Shown piece by piece: positions 34,401-44,964 of a stretch of 64,000 bases of DNA. Source of the DNA: Siderastrea radians (Eukaryota > Cnidaria > Anthozoa > Scleractinia > Rhizangiidae); assembly GCA_964017195.1 (NCBI GenBank), contig OZ024890.1:66204367-66268366 (forward strand). Reading direction: 5' to 3'. The first letter of the stretch is position 1. Every line of letters begins with the position of its first letter. The position numbers and the translations under genes are program-made. The notes beneath the pieces are model-generated. The model was not told the origin of the DNA, did not search any database, and saw only the letters and a program-made list of their open reading frames with translations.

Positions 34401-37400
34401 ACGTTGTTAAAGCAAGGCAAAGAGAAAGTGAGGAAAGAGTACGAGGAAAAAAGGGCCAAGCAGAGATCTTCAGAGGCAGTGATGATGGCTCTTGCATGGG
34501 ACTTGACTGGCTTTGAGGAGCTGCTGGCACAGTGTGTAACATTCCAAGATACGGTACGCCATCTGAAGGCCAGACTCAGTCTGCCAAGACCTGGGCAAGG
34601 CAACATCAGAGCAGATGTCTCTAATCTGAGGAATGACCTGTTGACCTACACAAAGAACCTGTTTGGAAAGAAGAGAACTGCTGCCACACACCTTTTTGTT
34701 TTCATGATTGCGGATGAGTCCCGTAACATGAAACCTTATGCTGTTCCAGTAAGGGTCCTTCCATTCAAGTCCATCAAAGATAACAAGGTTAGAGAGCTGG
34801 GAGAAGAACTACAGAATGTGATGACAAGTATTGGAATGCCGGTTGTGGGTAAGATGACATCTCCTAATATCACTGTTGTATTTGCCTTGCAGCAAAAAGT
34901 ACAACTGTGAACCACTTTCATTCCTTTAGGACCCAATACCATCCAGCATCAACTTTTTCCTTAAACACTACCAATGATACATCAAATTGGCCATGAGAAT
35001 AAGGGAATTGATCACCAAAGACAAAAAATATAAGACAGCAAATTATTGTTTATTACCATGCAAAATATAGACCAACACGGGAAAGAGGGAGGACAATACA
35101 TATGACAATACATATGTGGAAACCGGGTTGTAAAATATTATAAATGTAATGTTTTGATGTATATCGACATTTCTGACATTGGCTGTTGAAATCTAGTTTG
35201 GACACTGTAGATGGGTACCAGTGAATTCAATTGTTAGGAAACACTTAAGAAGACGATTTACGTCTCTGGAAGCTTTAGGCACTTATTGGAAGGAGGGTGC
35301 TAAAACAAATCTTTACGCTAGTTAGCCTAATACAACCACATTTTTTTCTTTTAATTTAATCTTTTAGGATTTGTGACAGATGGAGAGTTCAGTTCTCTCA
35401 GGACAATGGGGAATTCAAGACCAATCCATATAATCCAGCTAATCAGTGATGCAAGAGCTGAGGCCCGCTCTACGCCAGTTACTCGCATTGAAAGCTATTT
35501 CATTTTAGGCAGAGATGGTAATTAAATTTTACTTTCATGGAATACCAAATACGTAATTTATATATTTACAGGGACACTTTATAGGCTTCATAGGCATTTA
35601 TATGCATTGTTCTTTTTGCAATTCATTGTTGTTGTGTATTTATTTAGTATCTTTCCAGTTTCCTAACAGTCTATGAATACATCTGCACAGTTATTTAAGA
35701 GCACAATCTGTAAGGCTTATTTGTTTATAGATTTTGCAACCAGAAAATGACTTTGCTTTTCAATTCATGCTTTAGGAAATCCTATTAGACAACACCCTGC
35801 CATTCCCCTGGCAGATGTCCAGTGGCTCCATGAGTTTGTCAGTCACGAGGGTGTGCCATTTGACCGTGCCATCTTTATTCTTCGTCGACGGCTGTTTCCA
35901 CACTATTATGATCCACATCCATGGACATCAGGTAAACGTTTTCTTTTTCATTTCTAACAAATTATACCAGGAAGGAAAAAACAACCCAGCAAGGTTTCAA
36001 TGGAGCACCCTTTTCATGTGCAATGTGGTTGTAGGAAGGGGTGGGAGGGTTACACACTTATGCACTTTCTGGACTACCATATTTACTAGCTATTAAGCCT
36101 ATTCGTGAAAGGGGTGGGGGGGCTAAATGGAGGGGAGTTATGAAAGGAAGTGTGGTATATCATAAATTCTGCACTTAAGTTACGGCCATGGATGGCAAAT
36201 TTATATCTTCAAAAAGAGGAGAATGCATAATACTATGGTATGAATGATCTCATATAAGCGAAGTTTTAACATTTCCTTTACCAATATTTATGATAAACTG
36301 AAATTTTTTTTTACATTACTGTTTTATAAATATATAAAGTGCAAGTCCTGAATCCGTTATTACAGTAACTGTTTTATTTCACTTAGCTATATGTTTTATG
36401 TCCACTTTGTTTTGCCACAGAGAAGACAGAAACTACCACCTCTGTTCTCAAGTCCATATTGGCTGTATACCTGTTCCGGCAAAAAGTGAGAGAGCTAAAA
36501 GAAAATGGAGTGGATTTCTCAAAGCATCTTGTGGTACCCGAGATTGATCCCCAGACAGGAGAATCGATCCACCAGAGGGAAGACCACAACCATCTCCTCA
36601 AGCGCATCATTGCATGCCTGCGAGAGGGATTGATACCAGGAATTGATTTGTGCCATTTCAGAGAAGCTCTACACGACCCTCACACTGGCTTGACCTATGA
36701 AGCTGTTACTGGGAAGAATAAGCAGTCAGTGCCAGATTGTGAAAAAATGATCTCTCCAGGAGTAATTTCTTTCATGGAAAGCAATGGTTATCATGAGGAT
36801 GCCAAAGTCATCCAACTTTTGCACAATTGGCATAAAGCAGTTGATGGCCGTGGGCTGACTGAAGAAGAAAGATCAGAGCACTGCAAAAGTTTGCTTCACT
36901 GGATCCTTGAAGACTGGATACCTTGGGCTGGAGATGGAAACAATTCCGACTATTCATTGCTGGATGTCAACAAGTAAGATACATGTACATTGCATCTAAT
37001 TTAACACAGAAAAGATTTAGACATCTTCTGAAAAGCCTCCATCCTCCCCCCTCCCCCCCCCCCCCCTCCCCACAATACCTTTACAGCATCTGTTAAACAA
37101 AAAGGATTTTATTCCAATTTGCTGTTTTTTTAGTCACACTTGGAGTTCCTACTAGTTTTGGTGACAGGTTTATTGTATGTAGCCTGCGTGGCAGACGGTC
37201 TACACCACCAGTATAGTCCTATATCTAGGTTTTGAGTGACAGGTCGGGCTGCACTGCAGGCTAATTGTATGTGAAGTGGTTCAATCTTATCTTGGATCCA
37301 ACTTCCAACATCCTTTTGTTTTGTTTCCATATGATAATAAATGGAAATAAATTGAAAAGACACAGGTCTATAAAAGTAGATGCAAAGATAAAATTAAACC

Positions 37401-37920
37401 ACAACAAATTTATTTCTTTTACAGGCCCCTAAAGGGGATAAGGGGGATGACAAGGGAAATCATCATTGGACTCGTGGCCAACATAGAAACAAGGGAGCAG
37501 CGCCGTGAAGATTATGCTGCTAGGATGCTTCAACCAGAGCATCCACGTGCCTCTTCCACTGATGATGTAGAGGGCATCATCTCCTTGTTTCATGAGGTGT
37601 TAGGAGCAGTCTTCGACCTCAAAGAGTTCTTCGATGAATTTCCAAAAATCTTGAACGAGTTTACGAAACGAATTGACCCTGACTGCCCTTTTTATTATTG
37701 GACAGGCTGCCACACTCGTTTTCAAGACTTCCCACTACCATCGTTCAATCAGCCTTCACAAAGTGGCACTGAAAGGCTGGACCGTGTGATTTTGTCAAGA
37801 AGAGGTGACCCTGGAATCTTTGTTGCTAATCGAGCTTCCCTCCCTCAAAGAGGTCAGCTGACTGTACGAGCAAATTTTCACAGGGCTCCAGTCGATTTGC
37901 CACCACAATTTAGTGACTAA
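31442..37920 (+). CDS. Putative DDE-type transposase with SANT-like N-terminus (9 exons, 1161 aa)
   Basis: Exons: 31442-31479, 31965-32185, 32402-33471, 33613-33699, 34134-34848, 35368-35517, 35776-35931, 36421-36973, 37425-37920. All introns are GT-AG, phases match at every joint, and the sum is 3486 nt, ending at TAA. The start is AACATGG. Residues about 31-105 form a SANT/Myb-like, Trp-rich segment (RPWVVEETRALV...WNGCAEAV...CRSRVLKYL), likely DNA binding. Residues about 650-720 look like an RNase H fold core: hydrophobic strand then D666 (FVFMIADES), a second strand (PYAVPVRVLP), and D715 in GFVTDGEF. A possible third residue is E1046 in STDDVEG after a long insertion. An acidic region lies at about 345-370. 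The catalytic triad is inferred, not proven. It should bind the terminal repeats and cut in the nucleus. Confidence 0.8.
33931..34031. repeat. (ATT)n/(TTG)n microsatellite in intron 4 of the transposase gene
   Basis: Interrupted ATT units followed by about nine TTG units; intronic, with no effect on the reading frame. Confidence 0.9.
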
Positions 37921-39547
37921 TTATTGGTTTAGTCCATTGTGCTTCAAAGACAATCCCATTCATAAATTCTATATAGTCAATAGCCAGCCTTTAAGCAGCT
38001 ACAATCGTGGTCAATTGGTTGAGGGACAGTTAGCCTTTTCTTAATCTTTTCGTGAGCAATTTGAAAATACGGTAGGCGATAACATAAACCCCCCAAAAGC
38101 ATTTTACAAAGTTCTTCCCCCTCAAACAATGTTGAATTATAGAAACTGTACAAGAAATCTCCGAGATGTGCTGGACTCATGACAGTCAACATTACTCTTG
38201 GCGGGGGGGGGGGGGGAGTAGATATTATTGACATTACTAGAAATTTGGCCTAGTGTCCCAAGCTATCTGGCCACAATTGTAGCTCTCAGATACAAGAACA
38301 GTAGTCCACAACTGACCTGGCAAATTTGATAGATCCAGAGCAGTAAAGGTATACACTTAGTATAAAATGTAACATGGACCCCCAATTGACAGCCAAGTAT
38401 GCTCTGTACCAGTATAATGAGACAAGTACATTTGAAATGGTTACCATGGAGATCAGTTCTTAATTCCCAGTATATAAATTTCCATGACCGATTAAAGACA
38501 AATTACATTTGAATTTATCATATCCTTAAACCAATGATTTTTTGTTGAAAATAGCAATAACTACAATTATTTTATTCCAAACTTGCAGTTTGATAGTCCT
38601 TTTCCCAGCTTTTCCAAACTAAACCAGTGTGAGAATTCTTATTTTTTAACTGCAGATAAATAGAAAACAAGGGAAAAATTCAGGGCCCTCTGTAGGTAGC
38701 AATGAATACCACTACAAGTAAAACTTCGCAAATACATTTTTATTGAATTTTCAATTTTTTATTACATTGTTGTACATGTAAATGTTGCTCAGTAAATTTG
38801 GCTCTGATTTTAGAATACGCCTTGTTTTTACATGTAAATATAAAAATTATTTGACATATTCAGCTTTTTTTCCGAGGGTAGGGTGGTGGAGTTTATGATC
38901 TAATGATACTATTATGTCATGACTATCTTAAACAAATTCCATAAATCTTTCGCTGCTCTCGTACTTTATCATGCCAAACCAAATGAGAGGGAAATGCCAG
39001 CTAAACTTTGTGCCATTGTAATATGACAAATCCAACATTGTCATACATTGGTCCAATATTGTTAATGCTAAGCAAAATGTTTGACTTAAAACAACTTTTA
39101 TCTGGCAAAAAATGTTTCAAACAATCTGACACGGTGGTGGTAGAGGTTCTGTCTTACAGATACACTATTGAACCAGCAAACAGTCCTCATTTGGACAACA
39201 ATGTTAGAATGTTCAGCTGGGGGTTAAATAATACCAAAAAAGGTCAAGTTATATAACTCATATGATAGGACTCCATATTTTTCATTTGTTGTATGCTCAA
39301 TCATCTTGATAATGGAATAACCAAGCAATATCCATATCCCCACCACAGAGGGTCATTGGAAATTCTGGGGGGGGGGGGTTTAAAAGGCCAAAATTTATAA
39401 AGGAAAGTATGAGCTTAAACTGGAATTTCCAGAGGGTGGGGGGGGTCAAACTAAAAACCCTCTGTGGGGGGAGTATGGATATTTTCTGGAACAATACAAT
39501 ATTAAAAAACAGTAACTACAGGAAAACACCTGTTGTCTCTTGACTCT
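37921..39547. other. Non-coding spacer between the convergent transposon genes
   Basis: No supported ORF. It contains poly-G tracts and the MITE at 39327-39483. The 3' ends of both transcripts should lie here, but no clear AATAAA placement stands out. Confidence 0.5.
39327..39483. mobile_element. About 157-bp MITE inside the transposon
   Basis: Terminal inverted repeats read AATATCCATATCCCCACCA...GAGGGT on the left and ACCCTCTG...AGTATGGATATT on the right, with further inner pairing through GGAAATTCTGG/CCAGAGG and G-runs. Its position in the spacer leaves both genes intact. Confidence 0.7.
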
Positions 39548-42500
39548 TTACTTCACCTTTTTGCTGGCCCTTATTACTTTTTCTTCCCACTGTCCTTTTC
39601 TGGTGACATTGATGGTTATATAGTATCCAACCCGCGAATACACAATGCAAAACTTAATATGTTTCACATCAATGCTAATAACAGAATGGGTTTTAAGAAG
39701 AGGATGAATAAATCTAGTTAGTTCCTTTGCAATATATCCAATTTTTGCCCAGCCACTTCCATAATCTATAAACACTGCAATAGCATTGCTGTCATGTTCA
39801 TTTTCTGGTTCTCCTTCAATCTTTGCAATTACAGAATCAACACCAACAGCTTTTGCAGCCTCAAGGTGCTTTTGATAGGTGCTGTTGTATGTAACACCCA
39901 TCACCTTAAAGGGCAAACAATGGTTTACTTGATCAGTCTCTGGATCTTCCTCATCAGAGATACTCTCTTCTTCTTGATCTTCACCCCCATCAGAATTTTC
40001 ACAGTTGAGATCTTCAGTTGCAGCTGTGTGCAAGCTAGTAAAGTCCCAAACAACTAACAAGTCCTCGTTTTCAATATTGATGTGGCAGCTAGACAAGCAC
40101 ATAACTTCAATAGGGAAGTGGTCACCAAGTACTGCACCAAATTTAATCAGTCCTTGCACCTGCTTTCCATTTAATAGGAATGTGGCCCTCTGGAAATCCA
40201 CTGACAAAACAGGGAAGCAGGGAATTGTCCATGTTAAGTTTGTTGGGTCAACAGTCAAAATCTTCATGGATGTTGAAGATGCGTAGTTGCCTGTGTGAAA
40301 AAAAGGGATACCTCAGATAAAATCTTATTATAAAAAAAGGGGGAGGGAGGGGAAGAAAGGGGTGGAACTAGGAAAATGCCAGAGACTGAAGATTTCGAGC
40401 CAAGCTGTCTACCGTACAAAGGTGCCCTTCTTTTAGAGTGTCTAATTACAGATGATTGAGAGAATGTATGCTGGAACCAGCCAACAACTGCTGTCTGCCT
40501 TGTAGAGGTGTATGCTCATAGACAAAATGAACTTGACATTGAATAGCTTACCAGATATTATTGGAGTCCCACTTGCTGCAATTTTTTTGGATATCAATGG
40601 TTGCTCCTGCAAAAAATAGTTAAACAATTTAAGCAGGATTAACACAATACTGGAAATGGCAGTCTTTTATCTGTGGCTACACAATTAATTTGGATTATCT
40701 ACCTTTGCCTTTACATTACAAGTCAATTGCAGGAAAACATGTAGTGGGTTAAGTCCCTTTGGAAAATTTTCGGGTAAAGGACCAGCTCTCATACTGAGCA
40801 CTTGTCAATAATATTTATTTCATACTAAAAAAAATAATAAATAAATAATCTTTTTAACTTTGTAAGATGTTCCTTTGAAACAAATTAACATACCTTGGTT
40901 GGGATAGGATACTGATTCAGCTGAACACTCCTGACTTTGGGATCACTGTTGCCAACAGCCTGATGTAATGCTTGGGAATTGTCAAACAATCTTAACTGTG
41001 GTTAAGGAAGACTACTGTGCTCTAGCACCACTACTAAAGTCTAGCTATTAACAGGGAGTCCAGAATTTAATGGGGAAAAAAGGAAAATTGTATGTCTTAA
41101 ATTTTTTAGCAGTTAAAATATAAATTATGCATCTGAAACTGTATACGGTGGGAAAAAGATAACTAAAAAATCTATGAAAATATGCTGACCACATTGGGTG
41201 GTTGTCTGTAAAGCATGGTTAACTTTCAATCACTGAATATAATGACAACGTCTTAAGAACAAGCAGTCAAGCACATCAGATTCATACCCAGTCAATATAA
41301 ATCTGATTTTTTGCCAGGCATATGGGAAAAGATCAAAAATAAACAACAAGTGGCCACTAAGTTGGGGATTTTCTAATCTTAAAGCGGGCCTGGTTACTAA
41401 CACTCTGTAGCGTAAATCACCTGAAGTGTTATTTCATTTCTTGAAAAAATAATTTGCTAGTAAACAGTCACACTGTATGTGAAGTTAAAAAGGATACTGT
41501 CCACAAGCAACAAGGTCTTCATTTGAGCCAGTGTCTGGTGTCCAGGGATGGAGTGGCATCAGACAATTTTCACTGACATTAAAAACTGTCTGGTGCCTGA
41601 AAATGAATTCCGCTCTACGGAGATCATTGATGTAGCCAGGTGGTGCATTAGGGTTGTTTGATAATACGTCTTTGTAACCACCTTGTGTGACAATATCCTT
41701 TGCGCGCTTTATCCCAATACCACGAATGTTCTTTAAATAATCACACCCAGCCACAATGCACATGGTCTGGAAATTGGTTATTTCCATGTGGAGGTGGTCC
41801 AGAGCCTTGCTCAACTTGATCATATCTGCCCCACCATTGAAATCCATCTTGAAAAGAACCTTGTTACAGAAAAGTAAATATTTGAGAGCAACCTTGGATT
41901 GTTATTGTGGTTGTAACTTTTTATTAGTAACGTACGGTTTATGTAGCTGAGAAGTCTTGTTAAGCGCTGTTGGTTTATTGGTAAAAATAACGCTATAAAA
42001 ATAAGTATCATCATCATTATTAATATTATTATTGTTAATGTTATTGTTATTATTAAGTTGTTTTCATAGTTGGTGTTTATAATTTTTCAACATGAATACA
42101 ACTTTTAGATGCAGTGAAAGCCAAAAAGCCAATAAATGAATAAGCAAGATATCACATCGTTACCACAAAAAATAATACCTATGATAAAGCTGTATCTACC
42201 TTGGAGCAACCATATGCCAGTAAATCCGAATCTTCAGATACTGCAAAATCTGCTAGATTACTTTCCAGTAGATGAGCAATTTGAGGATCAGCCTCGTAGG
42301 GGGACACCACATACTCGATCCCTCTTTCTCTACAGACCTAGAAGAGATATTGTAGTACTGTATTAGCCTGATCGATTAATTAAACGATTAAAACGACAAC
42401 AACTGAGGGACTAAACACGTAATTTTCTAACCTTGATCATGCCCATTATTTCTTCAAATCTTACTCGGGCCGATTGAGCTTTGACTTTCCTTGCCTCCGC

Positions 42501-43126
42501 TGTTTTTCCCTGCTGCTCAAGCTCATCAGCTTTTATCGACTGTTCTCTTCTGATTCTACAATGTGTAAAAGGCAAGTCCATAAGTTATTGCCGTGATCTA
42601 TCACACATAGCTGCCACTTCTCACAAGCTACGCAGAACGAGAACGTCTTAAAACACAAACAAACCCTTCCGCACAGAAGAATGGCCTTCTATGGCCAAAT
42701 AGCAGCAAAAAGCGAGATAAATTAAGGTTATGTCACACTAAAAATAATGTCAGAAATGCTGAAAGCTCACCTTTCCCGGCGCTCGTTCTCAGTGAATTTT
42801 GCTGGCAGTGGAGAGCCATCGAACACGAAAACAGGAGTGATGTTGAAGTCATCTAAAAGATCTATCAACTTGACCAAAACCTCCAGGTACCTAGTAAAGC
42901 AACATCGCAATGTTTCTGGATGTGTTATTTAGCTTTAAATTTCATTTCATAAGACTGGCACAAAATTTTCTTACCTTCTGAATGTCCCATAACACTGATA
43001 GCTCACAACGAGCACTTTGTGTAGCCAACAAGAGGCATCAACAGCCGCCGTTTGTCCGGAGAAATCGCGAAGAGAAACTCGCGAAGTACAGTTTTTTAGA
43101 AAAGGCAAGAGACAGTTAATTCCCAT
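39548..43126 (-). CDS. EXO1/XPG-family nuclease fused to a HIRAN domain (8 exons, 596 aa)
   Basis: Exons on the minus strand: 43126-42975, 42890-42771, 42555-42432, 42337-42200, 41859-41498, 40990-40894, 40606-40552, 40290-39548. All joints are GT-AG, phases agree and the sum is 1791 nt. The N-terminus MGINCLLPFL matches the EXO1/FEN1 start, where Gly2 follows the initiator. Metal-binding acids are all present: D30, D75 (FVFDGSPLP), E147 and D149 (YEAD), D168 and D170 (EDSDLL), D218 (GCDYL). An H3TH motif follows (IRGIGIKRAK, about 223-232), then an EXO1-like GQ...ALHQAVGN segment. The C-terminus has a beta-rich region, an acidic linker (442-470) and a HIRAN domain (about 475-587, EPENEHDSNAIAVF...IGYIAKE). 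XPG nucleases cut flaps and 5' ends, and HIRAN in HLTF binds 3'-OH DNA ends. It may process transposition intermediates in the nucleus. Confidence 0.85.
42004..42055. repeat. (ATT)n microsatellite in an intron of the nuclease gene
   Basis: Interrupted ATT/GTT units between the exons at 41859 and 42200. Confidence 0.8.
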
Positions 43127-43301
43127 TACAAAAAAATCACCAAAATCTAGCAGAAAAGCGAGATAATTTTCCAAAAGTTTCCTCCTTCGACGACACGCAA
43201 CTGAAAATCTTGCTACGGACATAGAGGTGAGATGTTCACACATCGGAGCGTGAATGCGTAATGGCTCGCATTACAATTTCGCCCACCAGGCATTGCGGGT
43301 G

Positions 43302-43319
43302 TAGCACGCACACCACCTG
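43302..43319 (-). repeat. Right terminal inverted repeat
   Basis: Exact reverse complement of 31390-31407. The nuclease ATG lies 175 nt further in. Confidence 0.9.
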
Positions 43320-43328
43320 TCTAACCCT
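43320..43328. repeat. Target-site duplication, right copy
   Basis: TCTAACCCT, identical to 31381-31389, with no mismatch. Confidence 0.9.
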
Positions 43329-43420
43329 AGTCACATCTTGTAATGTCATTAAATATTGTTTTGAAGCTTTACCTGACAGTGGACTTTTTTTCATTAATTT
43401 ACCAGACCATTTCAGTAAAA

Positions 43421-44470
43421 ATGGGAAACTCGTTAAAACCACAGAACAAGACTCAAGATGTTCTTCTGTCAGAAAAGGCGAACATCGTATGGAGCACTAT
43501 CTTTGCTTTGGTGGCACTCGTCATTGTGGCAGGAAATTCTCTCACAATTGCTGCTTTCACTACAAGACGCCTTGTTCGGAGACGCACGCACTTCTTTCTC
43601 ATCAGCTTGGCCGTAGCTGACATGATGGTCGGGGCAGTGGCGATACCGCTTTACATCTACTTAAGCCTTCAAGCGCGTTTACAAAAGGGAGCTGTGCATC
43701 ACGTGTTTGAGGCGGTGGACATTCTGTCTGGTCTCGCATCGGTGTTCACTCTGGGAACGATTTCTGCTGAGAGACTTTTCGCTATTGGTTGGCCACTAGT
43801 CCATCGAATTTTACGAAAACGTTTTTACTTCACTCTGATAGGCCTTGCTTGGTCTTCTGCTTTGGTTATATCTATGATAAATTTGCTGTATCGTTACAAA
43901 ATAGTACCTTACTTTGCTACTCTCGATATTGTACTCACTGCCCTGCTGACGTCATTTGTTATTATCTGCGCTGCATACATTGGCGTTGGAAGAGAACAAG
44001 ACAAGAAACTTGCAAAGACATTATCCCTCGTTACTGGAGTGTTTGTCTTAACATGGTTACCTTTTCAGACTCTGTTGCTCGTTGTCCATTTCTGTCTTAC
44101 GTGTCCAATACCACCGCAAAACGCGGTAAACTTTATCAAGCTTCTGCAGTACTGTAACTCATTTATGAACCCTATTATTTACTCCTTAAGAATGCCAGAG
44201 TTTTGCAAAGCAATGTCAGAACTCTTTAACTGTCGTTACAATATGGTCAACGATGAGATTCCCTTGAAAAATATTCGAGGGGAGACATTGAACACAGTTA
44301 CTGGTATTCTTGGATGTTACTCTTCGTTGAATGTTCGCCTTTGTATGGGGACGGAAAATATCGTATCATCAGAGTTAAATTCTTCAACGTTTAGACGAAA
44401 ACTTTTTAGACGGTCTAGCTCAAGGAATAATTCTAGCCGCAGAAATTATGCAAGTGTAACAGTAGTTTGA
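43421..44470 (+). CDS. Class A GPCR 2, orphan
   Basis: A 349-residue receptor starting at ATG 43421 (AAAATGG context). An upstream in-frame ATG at 43343 is rejected because a splice acceptor (TTTTTTTCATTAATTTACCAG, then a second AG at 43415) lies between them. An N-glycosylation sequon is at N9 (NKT). TM1 has GNSLTIAAF, TM2 SLAVADMMVG, TM3 ends SAERLFAI (E117-R118 in place of DRY), TM6 LTWLPF, TM7 NSFMNPIIYSL, so this is the only one of the three receptors with a full NPxxY. Extracellular loop 3 has C225-x2-C228. The C-terminal tail is Ser/Arg-rich. It is closest to receptor 1 (identical GNSLTIAAF). The transposon right end is only about 100 bp upstream, so the insertion probably lies in the 5'-UTR intron or promoter. 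A possible AATAAA lies at 44735-44740. Confidence 0.92.
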   Translation: MGNSLKPQNKTQDVLLSEKANIVWSTIFALVALVIVAGNSLTIAAFTTRRLVRRRTHFFLISLAVADMMVGAVAIPLYIYLSLQARLQKGAVHHVFEAVDILSGLASVFTLGTISAERLFAIGWPLVHRILRKRFYFTLIGLAWSSALVISMINLLYRYKIVPYFATLDIVLTALLTSFVIICAAYIGVGREQDKKLAKTLSLVTGVFVLTWLPFQTLLLVVHFCLTCPIPPQNAVNFIKLLQYCNSFMNPIIYSLRMPEFCKAMSELFNCRYNMVNDEIPLKNIRGETLNTVTGILGCYSSLNVRLCMGTENIVSSELNSSTFRRKLFRRSSSRNNSSRRNYASVTVV

Positions 44471-44734
44471 CTGATATAACTGGTCGGGCGGCCAAATATA
44501 ACAAGATAGTACTTTAAAGATGGAAACGAAAACGAGAAAGAGTGGTCAAGTCAATGACCGAAATTCTGTCCATCAATTTTTGAGGCGGAATCCGAAACCT
44601 GCACAGATCTCGAAAAGCAATAATGCTCTTGTGATGAAACTTGGAATATTTCTAGCATGTCATTAGCTTAACAAAGTGGGGTTATGACGTGTCAATTGTG
44701 ATGAGTTACGACGTCACAATTACGTCATCAATCT

Positions 44735-44740
44735 AATAAA
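44735..44740 (+). promoter_or_regulatory. Possible poly(A) signal of GPCR 2
   Basis: AATAAA 265 nt after the receptor stop codon; the first canonical hexamer downstream that I noticed. Confidence 0.4.
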
Positions 44741-44964
44741 TACGCATTTTTAGTTATTTTTATCGGTTTTAATTGTTTGTTTAGATTTCTTGAAACTTTG
44801 ACGAGGAAATAATGCATGTTTGGTAGTTCTGAACAAATTAAAGATCTAAGACAACTTCCATTGAAAACTATATACCCACTTTACCCATTGCGTTACATAT
44901 TAATTGTTGAGGAGTGCAAACTTTAATATTTTCTGTTTTGATTGACTTTATTGCAAGTAGAATA

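Larger units (their letters stand above)
31390..43319. mobile_element. 11.93-kb DNA transposon encoding a DDE-like transposase and an XPG nuclease-HIRAN protein
   Basis: The ends are perfect 18-bp inverted repeats, CAGGTGGTGTGCGTGCTA (31390-31407) and its reverse complement (43302-43319). Similarity continues to CGCAATGC about 30 nt in. A 9-bp TCTAACCCT duplication flanks the element. Two spliced genes start 52 and 193 bp from the ends and converge: a 1161-aa putative transposase (plus) and a 596-aa nuclease (minus). Both are intact over all exons, so the copy is potentially autonomous. The convergent plan and 9-bp duplication recall maize MuDR. A transposon-borne XPG nuclease is a known trait of the Academ superfamily (AcademX lineage), which is my preferred placement from memory. 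Between the genes (37921-39547) lies non-coding DNA with one MITE. Confidence 0.88.

Noticed and set aside
39548..40267. HIRAN protein as a separate intronless gene starting at 40267
   Set aside because: An acceptor at 40290 and matching phase with seven upstream exons make it the last exon of the nuclease gene; the ATG is internal.
43343..43420. Upstream in-frame ATG of GPCR 2
   Set aside because: A polypyrimidine tract with AG acceptor lies between it and the better ATG at 43421, and the extra 26 residues have no counterpart in the other receptors.
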